A stretch of 64,000 bases of DNA from NCBI RefSeq assembly GCF_030052815.1, contig NC_079510.1:46590725-46654724 (forward strand), written 5' to 3'. The position numbers were made by a program, and so were the translations under genes. Source of the stretch: Hevea brasiliensis. Taxonomy: Eukaryota > Streptophyta > Magnoliopsida > Malpighiales > Euphorbiaceae. Positions 20,829-29,951 of this stretch are shown piece by piece (the first letter of the stretch is position 1; each line of letters starts with the position of its first letter). The notes beneath the pieces were generated by a model. That model had not been told where the DNA came from and made no database searches. It saw only the letters and a list, made by a program, of their open reading frames with translations.

Positions 20829-22718
20829 TTACATCAGCCTAGGCTCAGGGAGGTTCTTTATAATGAGATTACATTTTTTGAGATACTCATATAACCTTTC
20901 TTCCTGTCTGGCGGGGTTGAACACTTTCAGAGCATATTCGGATTCAGGTAGGAGTTCTTGTTTTCCTTGTGCTATCATTCTCTCTAGCTGGTCAACATTC
21001 TCTTTCAGCTCCTGATAGAGAGCAGCTTGTCTTTCCTTTTCCTTTCTTTCCTTAGCACATTCTTTCAGAATATCGTTGATGAGTAGTGCCTGTTCCTTCA
21101 ATTCGAGCTTCTTCTTTTTGTTTTCTTGTTTATACTCTTCTACGAGTATCTCTTGGTATTTCATTTTTTCCTGAAGCTTACTATTCTGTACTTCTACTTC
21201 TTTTACCAGAGCTTGGAGAGAGCTTTTTTTCTTTTCCCACCGTGCCTCTTGCTCTTCAAACCCCATCTTTTTGGTTCTTGCCTCTTCCCTGAGTCTTTTT
21301 ACTTTTATCTTAAGGTTCTGCTATTGATCCTCTAACTGTTTTATTTGTTCTTGCGAGTTCTCGGTGTTTGCCTTCTGTAGTGAGTCAGCCAGATGATTAT
21401 TAGCTTCTCCTGATAGGACGTTTCGGCGAGGGTCGCTGTCTTCGAATTTTGTTGAATCTGCAGTTAAGTGTTCTTGGTTCCTGTCAGCCCTCCATTTAAG
21501 ATAATCGCCCGTGGCACTCGGACCTTTAGGTGACCTCTCTATCAGAGTGATGTTTTCCCAAGATTTGCGAGCTATTTTCAACCCTTCCTCTTCCTTGAGC
21601 TCATGGTAGAAATGACCTTGGTGGTATTCCTCAATGTTGACTCTGAACTGTGTTGAGCCAAACTGTCTCATTACTAATGACAGAGTGTAACATGTGTACC
21701 CAGTCACTCCGATTAGGGGTACCGATTGATTACCTCTCGTACTGATCAAAATGGATTGACTTGACGTCCACAATTTCCTCCAACAGTAGTCGTGGCTATT
21801 GAAGCTCAAAATCCATTCTTGCCACTGCAGTTCATCCTTCGGGCTGATTACTAATCGGGTCATTTTCTCGATGAAGGGCTGGTCAAGGTACCAAGTTAAT
21901 CCCTTCGTCTCCACAGGACACATATGACTGATAATCCAGAGATGCAACAATTGAGAACAACACTTAATGGACCCCTTGCCTCGTTGTCTGCAGTAAGTAA
22001 GGGTTAAGAAAGTCTCGGCAAGAATTGCCGGTACTGGATTGACCTTCTGTTTCTCCACTGCCCAGAATATTTCTACAACACTGCAGGTTATGATTCCGGA
22101 AGGTCCAGGGAACAAGATCAGGCCATAGACTGCTAAGGCGAGCATCAATGAAGCTTGGTCCCACTGCTCATTTTGGATGCATTGATCTAACCCCTTCTTG
22201 AGATAAGTCCAATACCATCCATGCGTGTTTCCTTTGACAGTTTCCTTCGCCTTTGCTTCTTCTGGTGGAATCCCCAGCATATGTGCGAACCGTTTCCAAG
22301 TTTGCCTATGTTCGAGGTGTAGGTAAATCCGATTCTGCGCCGCATAAGGGATTTATAGCGACGCTTGATATTCTTCCATAGTGGGAGCAGTATCAATGTC
22401 GTTGAAAGAGAACACCTCAAACTTAGGGTTCCAAACTGGCAACATGGCCTTTAGTGCCGGGACTTGAACTTTAACTTGCATCAAGGTTGCAATCCTCCCA
22501 TATTTCTTCTCAAATTGTGCTTTGACCTGATCGGGAAATGACTTCCAACCATTAACCAGACCCCCGAGACTGTTCATCCTGACTTCAACCTTGCTCAGGT
22601 CTAGTGGAGGTAATGAGCCAGTGTCATTTTGTAGGCGTACCGAACTATTTTTGGGCCATGGTTTAGTATTCTGTTCTAATTCAAGAACTTCTTCTACCGA
22701 CTGACTCGAGGATGCCAT
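20829..22718 (-). pseudogene. Ogre ORF1 (extra ORF upstream of gag)
   Basis: A single frame of 630 codons from ATG 22718 to the final TAG near 20829, interrupted only by two in-frame stops (22353-22355 and 21321-21323). The N-terminal part (VNGWKSFPDQVKAQFEKKYG, then FEVFSFNDIDTAPTMEEY) resembles the ORF1 product of Ogre/Tat elements, often annotated as a DUF7745-type protein of unknown function (family name from memory). The middle part has IDQ- and W-rich helices. The last third (about 22-20.8 kb) is a long charged coiled coil. ORF1 before gag is an Ogre/Tat hallmark. The role is unknown. Confidence 0.88.
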
Positions 22719-23569
22719 ATTTTAAAAAAAAATGATGTTTATCCTTTTACAGACCTTAATTTGGTGTTACCTGCGGGAAAAACTTGTTAGCAGGATAGAT
22801 TCAGGTAATCTTGAATTATACTATTGGCAGAGTGACACCTACACATTTATCAAAGTAAGAAAGTCTGTAGATTTACTTAACAGTATGATCCAAGATTACC
22901 CTCAAAAATAAGAACTAAATAGAACACAAGAAGAATAGGGTAAGAGTAAGTATGCCCCTTTTGTCCTAAAATAAGGAGAGTCCTAGAACCGGCTGGGTGC
23001 TACCTGATTGGGTAGTTCTATCTTATAGGGTAGCTTGCTACGGCTTCCAGCTATCGTGATAGTTTAGCTCAAGGTCTAATTTTCTAAAAGCCATAGGTTC
23101 CCAAATTGCCCCTACTGTAAACAGTAGAGCCCCATTTTATTCCCCATGATACTATCGGGAGAGTTCCACGGGTATCACAGTGAATAGAACGAGTTTCAAT
23201 TTGAGCAGAAGCCTTCAAGGATACTAACGGGGTAAAACCCACGGGCACCGCTACATGACCCCCTCCTACTTTCCTAAAAGGGTAAGAAAGCTCGGGTATA
23301 GGGCTAAAGTGTGTGAGGACATTATGTGAGTGCTCAGTGTGTGAAGGGACACCTTTACCTCTTCCCAATTCAGGGGGATTTTTATTTTTCTTTTTTTTCT
23401 TTTAAACGAAGAGTGCTGTAAGAAGTAAAACAAGTAAGACAAGCAAAACAGTTAGCAGGAATAACAATAATTAAAGTATAAAATTTTGCGGAGTGAGTCC
23501 ACCCAACTATGATTTGATCGTAAAATTAAATCTACTTTTGGACCTCTGGACCAGGGTTAAGTTATAAGT
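22719..23569 (-). other. Ogre 5' leader, no gene
   Basis: 851 bp between primer site and ORF1. A 94-codon frame at 23084-23368 has no family features. On the sense strand a T-rich tract ending TTTTTCCCGCAG near 22777 would be a usable splice acceptor. Confidence 0.6.
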
Positions 23570-23587
23570 TCCCCAGTGGAGTCGCCA
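23570..23587 (-). other. Ogre primer binding site, tRNA-Arg type
   Basis: On the minus strand TGGCGACTCCACTGGGGA lies three bases after the LTR end (TTGCGACA at 23591). It resembles the tRNA-Arg primer sites described for Ogre elements; the tRNA assignment is from family knowledge. Confidence 0.88.
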
Positions 23588-24013
23588 AGCTGTCGCAAGG
23601 TGTTTTGCGGTCGCCTGGACGAACACTCACCGAAGTGGGAAAGTGTGAGGAGTCGCCACTTTAATTTTGAGGGAAATTAAAGAAAACCATTTGCGAAAAT
23701 AAATTAAAATGAAACCACTTCAAAAACAGAGATTCTAGGTTCGGGGTCTGTAAACGGGTGGGGAAGGTGTTAGGCACCCCACCTCGTCCCTCAATAAGGG
23801 TAAGCAGATCTAACTTCACGTTCTTTATAAATTAAAATTGATAGTTAGGAGGGTTTGAATGGAAATGTTAATCCTTTTGACAAAAAGGAATATTTGATTT
23901 TTCACTAATTCAGATTACCCAGATACATAAGTAAATGAGACAACCTTAGTGAGTTACTGTTGTATATTAGTTTTGTCTGAGGGGCCATTTTATATATTTA
24001 TTAGAATTGAATT

Positions 24014-24510
24014 TGAGAATCGGATAAGAACTCTCCTCCGATCTCTTTTAGATTAAAATTAGAATTTTGGATTGAGAATCGGATAAGAACTCTCCTCCGA
24101 TCTTTTTTAAATATTTGTTAAAATTTTTAAGTGAGAATTAGATAAGAACTCTCCTCCGATCTCTTTTAATATTTATTAAAATTTTTAAGTGAGAATCGGA
24201 TAAGAACTCTCCTCCGATCTCTTTTTGATATTTGTTAAAATTTTGGATTGAGAATCGGATAAGGACTCTCCTCCGATCTCTTTTAAAATTTTTAGATTGA
24301 GAATCGGATAAGAACTCTCCTCCGATCTCTTTTAATATTTATTAAAAATTTTAAGTAAGAATCGGATAAGAACTCTCCTCCGATCTTTTTGATATTTATT
24401 AAAATTTTAGGCTTGAGGATCGGATAAGAACTCTCCTCCGACCTCTTTTAAATTATTAGTTAAAATTTTAGGTGAGAATCGGACAAGAACTCTCCTCCGA
24501 TCTCTTATAT
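24014..24510 (-). repeat. Nine-unit, about 58-bp tandem repeat in the Ogre LTR
   Basis: Repeats of GAGAATCGGATAAGAACTCT followed by CCTCCGATCTCTTTT and an AT-rich filler of variable length. Each unit carries an inverted pair, ATCGGAT/ATCCGAT-like (ATCGG...CCGAT), about 15 bp apart. It lies in the U5 side of the LTR. Confidence 0.88.
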
Positions 24511-25110
24511 TTTAATGGGGGTCGGATAAGGACTTTTTCGACCGATTGAAATTTGATTACAGCTACACATCGTAAGAGCCTAAGACTAAGGGTTCTGGCA
24601 TTCAAAGGTGCCGAGGATCGGAATAAGACTTCTTTCAACTCCTTGGTACCTCGTGACTGGACAGGGGATACCGAACTGAATTTTACCGACCTCCTGAGTG
24701 GTTGCCTAGCCAGTACCCTTTTGATACCCGATTTGTTCTATTTATTTATCTAAGATTTAGTTTTATCCCGCCTTGTGACGTCTTTCCCAATCGTTTTCTA
24801 TGTTGTTCTAGTGATTCGACTTTACTATTTCCTGACTTATTATTCAGATCTTTCAATATTTTAAAGAGACTCTTAAGATACGATTACCTAAATTTTGTCC
24901 AACTACTCATACGCTACTCGGGACTAGAACATTTACGTTTGAGAGTTCAAAAAGAATGAACTGATGAACAAAAAGAAAATTTGAGAAAAGCTTTCTTCGG
25001 GGGCCTTTTAACACAATATGAAACTAACGAACATTGCTAGTATGAAGCGAAAGAAATACGTAAAATAAATAAAAAACGAGCACTAAGTAAAGCAGCAGTA
25101 AAGCACACTC

Positions 25111-25112
25111 AC
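25111..25112 (-). promoter_or_regulatory. Consensus splice donor in the Ogre U5
   Basis: On the sense strand TCTACAG|GTGAGTGTG matches the plant donor consensus at all core positions. It lies about 390 bp downstream of the likely transcription start. No acceptor is proven. Confidence 0.4.
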
Positions 25113-25536
25113 CTGTAGAGAATCGAAACTATGGGATTAACTTATGGAGTCACAAAAGCGTGGTAAAGTTACGAGCTGATATCCCAAGGACTAAGGTTTG
25201 CCTTGAGATGATGAATATCTCGTTAAGATGCAGTCAAGCCGAAGCAGTAACCTGGTCTGACGGGGTTAAACTTGGAAACGGGAACGGAAATGAAGATTAC
25301 AAAGATTGACCTAATGGTGAGAATGCCACGGAGCAATGAACAAACTGAAAATAAAGAGTTTCAGTATTCAAAACCACGTTCAAGAAAATACTTTAGAAAA
25401 CTAGTTTCTGAAGTTTTTCTATCTATCCAAACTAAAGAGAATAGCAGAGTAACAAACTAAATCGAGTTTCAGAGTTCTTCCACTATAATTCCCACCCTTT
25501 TTTTTCGTCCGTCCCCTTGAACAGTTTTCATATAGG

Positions 25537-25544
25537 TATTTATA
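25537..25544 (-). promoter_or_regulatory. TATA box of the Ogre LTR (sense)
   Basis: TATAAATA on the minus strand, preceded by a GC-richer segment (GGAGCACCCGGTTCC) and followed by a T/G-rich leader. Expected start of R near 25505-25512. Confidence 0.65.
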
Positions 25545-26144
25545 GGAACCGGGTGCTCCACCTGAAGGGTCAAGATCTATTTTGAGGGAGATGGAGGGTC
25601 ATGATTTCAAAGGACATGATCTGAGGTTCAGGAATTAAAGAGAATCAGAACGGACGGCCGAGATCTCTTTTAGAATATTTGTCCTTTTCCTCTTCTAATC
25701 TGACGGTCCCAAATTCTCTTGTCCGGGGCGATCCGAGGGCTAGGAGTGAAAGGCGTTGGTCTTGTCGTCTTCCTCTTTGATCCAAGGGTTCCGGGCTCGT
25801 CCTTACAAGTTGGATCAATGGTGGAGATTAGGATGTACAGCACTGTTATGACATGTCCTGGCATATGTCAGTAATGCGGGTGATTCTGGGGCGTGCGGTT
25901 GAGATTTCATTTGCAACACTTTAACTACCTCGGCTTTGATCATAATGACCGTGGTAGGCGTCTTATTCTCTTCGCTTTCCGATCTCTTCTCTTTTCCGAT
26001 CTTCTCATGCTGGGCTCCTCTTTTCCGATCTCTCCTACTCCGGTCTCCTCCTTCATCCAATCCGGTTTAGTCAAAGCATTTATTCCCTCGATTTCCGAGG
26101 CGTTCACTTCGTTTTCCGCTTGCAATAAATGCTCGGATTTTTTC

Positions 26145-26155
26145 TATATATATAT
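26145..26155 (+). promoter_or_regulatory. TATA box of an antisense unit in the Ogre LTR
   Basis: CTATATATATAT on the plus strand, about 95 bp upstream of the ATG at 26247. The stretch between is C/T-rich, as in plant 5' leaders. Confidence 0.4.
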
Positions 26156-26246
26156 CTTCAACTGGGAAGCCCCCCCCCTACATTTGAACTTCTCCTCTTT
26201 TCCTCTCACATTTTCTGCTTTAATTGCTCCGGCAACAATCCCGGAC

Positions 26247-26660
26247 ATGATAACCGCTTTTGATCTTTTTTCGGTTGCCCACTTTGTTCTTAGCCTGAAA
26301 ATTTACGATCCTGGTGAACGGGAAATTATGATAACTTCTTTTGATGACCGTGAGAGAACCGAACTAATTTACCAACCCATATGGGAGACCTCGATCTCAT
26401 TGATTTCGAATAGTTCGACCGATGCAAATAGCAAACTGATTTTGGGCGAGAAGACTACTAATATTCCCCTTAACACCGGTGACTGCTCCTCGGCGTTCAT
26501 CTGGCTCCTCACCACACTGGGTGTTCCAACAGCGGCTCGGTTTCGAGCGGTAACTTTGATGACGACCTCTCTCATTCTCATGAGAGTCATATTCCCCCCA
26601 TCTAAGCTATACATCTATCCGATGTCAACAGCCGGTCTTCTGGTCAAACACATCTTTTAA
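26247..26660 (+). CDS. Antisense ORF in the Ogre LTR, 137 codons, unknown
   Basis: Opens with MITAFDLFSVAHFVLSLKIY and ends GLLVKHIF before TAA. The frame extends upstream to 25893, but that part overlaps the TATA box, so I take the ATG at 26247. No family is recognised. Two hydrophobic stretches (about residues 8-20 and 100-115) might be membrane-associated. An AATAAA lies about 190 bp downstream (near 26850) in a T-rich region. Antisense extra ORFs are known from some Tat elements, though usually in the internal region. It may also be chance. The left LTR copy of this part is outside the window, so conservation cannot be tested here. Confidence 0.3.
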   Translation: MITAFDLFSVAHFVLSLKIYDPGEREIMITSFDDRERTELIYQPIWETSISLISNSSTDANSKLILGEKTTNIPLNTGDCSSAFIWLLTTLGVPTAARFRAVTLMTTSLILMRVIFPPSKLYIYPMSTAGLLVKHIF

Positions 26661-26710
26661 CTCAGCCACGAGACTAGGCTTTGACATAGGCCTTTTAGAT
26701 AGGATGTTCC

Positions 26711-26848
26711 ACCGATCTCTAGAGATCGCTCTTATGATGTAATCAGACCTTTAATGTAATCCGATCTCTAGAGATCGCCCAAATGATGTAATCAGACCTT
26801 TAATGTAATCTGATCTCTAGAGATCGCCCAAATGATGTAATCAGACCT
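26711..26848 (-). repeat. Three-unit, about 54-bp tandem repeat in the Ogre U3
   Basis: Units share CCGATCTCTAGAGATCGC followed by CAAATGATGTAATCAGACCT. The core GATCTCTAGAGATC is a perfect 14-bp palindrome, present three times (near 26714, 26762, 26813). Confidence 0.88.
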
Positions 26849-27126
26849 TTTGGAAATAAAATTTTATTTTATCAATTATCATTTTTATTATTATTGCATT
26901 GGTTATTTTCCGATCTCTGAAGTATTTATCCGATCCAGTCCCTAACTGAACAGCCCTTAACCAATCTGCACTTCCAAACATCCGACTTAGTTCACCGATC
27001 TGTAACCAGCCGATCTCTTCTATTACGGGATTTTGGAATATTCGTGAGACGTGTCAGAAAAAGCTGGCGAATCCCGTGAACCAATGCGCCGCCTGGGACA
27101 CCGTGAGCATTAAATGCTCAGACGGG

Positions 27127-27134
27127 TATAAATA
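27127..27134 (+). promoter_or_regulatory. Second antisense TATA box in the Ogre U3
   Basis: TATAAATA on the plus strand, with a CCAAT box (GAACCAATGCGCC) about 50 bp upstream and a C/T-rich leader downstream. The layout is that of a textbook plant promoter. Confidence 0.45.
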
Positions 27135-27291
27135 GGGGATGGGTCAGCCAGTTGCTCTCTTATGTCATTTTCAGCCTCTCGCGAACAACTTCAAAAATTC
27201 TCTCGTTTTCTTGAGTTCTTCCGACACCGATCAGACTCCGGTAAGGGTTTTGATCTTTCTTTTTAGTTTAAATTCTCTATATCCTTTGAAA

Positions 27292-27366
27292 ATGAGCGGC
27301 GCCGAGGGTCAGAGAGGAAGTGAGCAAAATATAGATCAGGCTGGGGGTAATCCTCCAGCCGAATGA
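27292..27366 (+). CDS. Short antisense ORF in the Ogre U3, 24 codons, unknown
   Basis: ATG in good context (GAAAATGAGC) and the peptide MSGAEGQRGSEQNIDQAGG then NPPAE and a stop. It follows the TATA box at 27127 and a possible donor (CTCCG|GTAAGG at 27240/27241). The composition is hydrophilic and GC-richer than its surroundings. It could be the first exon or an upstream ORF of a degenerate transcript, or chance. Confidence 0.2.
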   Translation: MSGAEGQRGSEQNIDQAGGNPPAE

Positions 27367-27960
27367 CTTGTACAAATTTTAATATGAAATGAAATTCCCT
27401 TTTTGTTCAGTGAATGGATGTGACCGGAAAATCTCTAGATTACTTAAGCACTTGATTGTCTGAGCATATTAAAACAACAACTAAAAGTGATTATTAATCT
27501 AAGTGTAAGAGGTCGGAAAACGCAATAAGCATGAGATCGGCAGGGAACCAACGCTAAACGGGACTTGATTGAAATTGGAAACTTAACTTGAACCTTAAGA
27601 TCGGGATCATCATTAAACCGGATCGAAACCTTAACTTTATTTTTCCCAAATTTTAAATGAGAGATCGGCAATGAGACTGGTGGCACGAAGGCCTAATGTT
27701 GGTTGAATCTCGTTTGACAAGAAAGATCGGAAATGTAATTGACTAGTCAGGAGATTTGACAATTGGTTTGAGAGGTCGGTGAGGCTTTAAAAGACATGGG
27801 GACTTAGTATTGATTCAATTCCTTTTGAGGAGAGATCGGAAATGTGGTTATCCGGCAAAGAGAGATCGGAAATGTAATTGGCTGGCAACGGGAGACTTAA
27901 TGCTGGGGATCGGTTTCGAAATTTATTGATTCTGGGGATCGGCCAAAATATGGTGTTAAC

Positions 27961-29946
27961 ATGCTTATTAAAAAAAAATGTATTATGGTTTGTGTAATAT
28001 ATATCTTTTCAATGTATAAAAAATATTTATGGAAATAAAAATAAAGTATTTATTATAAAAGAATATGTGTTATTTTATATTACTCAAGGTCTATATAATA
28101 GATGGATATTATATATTATGTCTTGAATTTATAATAAATTAAGTTTAAATAAAAAAATTCTTTTATATTAAGCCATGCATATATAAGATGAATCTCTCTT
28201 GAATGTCTATGAAATTAAGGCTAGACATCTTATAGTTTGTGATATATATGATCGTTCGATCATTCATTCTCTTTGTTTTAATTCTTTTTAAAGTTGCAGA
28301 AATATATAATATGAAAACTGGAAACAACTCTTCAAAAGATATATATATATATAAAAGCATTGGTATCATGTGTCAAAATAAGGAATGTAAATTCAAGATA
28401 TAATAAATGAAGACTCGAAAGAGCCACGCCTGCGTGATTAATGTCTTGTCCCCTTACTCCTCTCCTCTTCAATACTACTACACGTATTAAAGCATGTGGA
28501 TTGTCCAATTAATTTAAATTGTTTGTCTACTCTTTTAATCAATTATCAATTTATAGGGTATAACTCATCTTAATTGGCATTCATTTTTATTAGATCTTCA
28601 CCATATTTGAGTCTTGTTATTGTAATTGGAGTGAAAATTTTTATTGTACATTAATTAAGGAAATGAGTGATATAATTATAACAAGCATCTTACACGAATT
28701 TTTTATTAATTAATGGAAAAGGTAAATATATTAAAATAAAATATAAATATTTTTCATTGTTTTTTAAAAAATTTTAACTGTTTTAACCTTTAATCTCTCA
28801 TGCTATGAGGTGATCATTGGACTACTAAACAATGGCATATAACTAGATAGATTTACACATAAATTTCTTGATATAATGTACTTATTTGGAATTTACTGAA
28901 CGAGTAGTCTAATAATTGCCTTTTTTTTTAAAAAAAAAGGAAAAATAAAGAGTATTCTAATAATTGAATATCATATATAATATAGGAGGTTAGAAAATTC
29001 AAATTTTTATATACTCATTTCACATTTGGGGGAATAAGTTGGTCATGCATGTGTATATATATATATATATATATATACATGTAGATTCTTTTAAAACTTT
29101 TAAAAGAATTTACAAATACTCGATTACTGAATTACTTTTAAAATAAAATATACCCAAATTTATTAAATAGGGTGTAATTGATACATTTAGAAGCTATTGA
29201 CTAAGTAACCTGATTGAGTGTTTATCTCATAATACAAGAAGTTGAAATATTTAAATATTGACAATTTTATCTCCTATAAAAATTTTTAAAATAATAAAAA
29301 AAATATTTAGGTGATACGAAATAAAATTTTGTTGGTCATACACTTCTTTCAATGAGATATTAGTTATGTCTCAGCCTAACAAAATAGAATTTTTTTCCCT
29401 TGTTATAATACTTTAATTTTAAATATAAATTAACATTAAAAAAATGAATAAACATGTTAAAAACATGTTGCCCAAATATTGATAATTATATAATTTAATA
29501 TATCCTCAATATTAGGGGGGAAAATTAAATAAATAGAGTGAAGCCAACCACTTAATTCATTAATTGATTAATTAATCAATTAATTAATTTCCATCTCCTT
29601 TAAAATAAAAAAATATAAGAATATTAAAAATCAATGTTTGTTGCATATATACCTAAACAATAGTTGGCATGGAAAGTAAGAAATTAAATATATATCGTAT
29701 AATTATTTATTTATTTATTTATTTATTAGGGTATCATCATTTTATATTTATTTTACATTTCATATAAGATTAATTTCTTTAAAATTTATGTCTGCTCCTT
29801 TTAATAATATTTTCTCTAAAAATTAAAAATGAATTCTCCAATAATAATTACGTAAAATTTTCATACACTAAAAGAAAAAAAAATTTGCTTATAAAATAAA
29901 TATGGAGTAATCTAATGATGGATTAAAAAAAGAAGAATAGGTTACT
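27961..29946. repeat. Segmental duplication copy A, part 1
   Basis: Matches 44230-45707 joined to 48344-48984 at very high identity (mid-90s percent by eye), including non-coding words such as GAGCCACGCCTGCGTGATTA. It begins exactly where the Ogre LTR ends. AT-rich; it contains a (TA)n run at 29053-29078 and no gene. Confidence 0.93.
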
Positions 29947-29951
29947 CTTTG

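Larger units (their letters stand above)
1..27958 (-). mobile_element. Ogre/Tat-lineage Ty3/gypsy retrotransposon, 5' LTR at right, left end outside window
   Basis: Minus-strand element read from 27958 leftwards: LTR, primer site, extra ORF1, gag, protease, intron, RT, RNase H, second RNase H, integrase, repeat-rich 3' UTR, polypurine tract, 3' LTR. The order, the ORF1 before gag, the intron between protease and RT, the dual RNase H and the tRNA-Arg-type primer site are together diagnostic of Ogre/Tat elements (known family traits). It hosts a copia element (290-9812) in its 3' LTR and a TRIM (17116-17946) between gag and protease. Every coding part has in-frame stops or frameshifts, so it cannot act alone. 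Over about 465 comparable LTR bases I count about 12 differences by eye. The left target duplication is not visible. Confidence 0.93.
23591..27958 (-). repeat. Ogre 5' LTR, 4.37 kb
   Basis: Minus-strand LTR from TAACACCATATTTTGG (27958, terminal TG mutated to TA) to TTGCGACA (23591). 27493-27958 matches the left LTR fragments. The whole LTR is punctuated by GATCGG/CCGATC words, including two tandem repeats (24014-24510 and 26711-26848). It has a sense TATA box at 25537-25544, so U3 is about 2.4 kb and R-U5 about 1.9 kb. Two plus-strand TATA/ORF units (26145-26660, 27127-27366) lie antisense within U3. LTRs of 4-5 kb are normal for Ogre. Confidence 0.9.
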
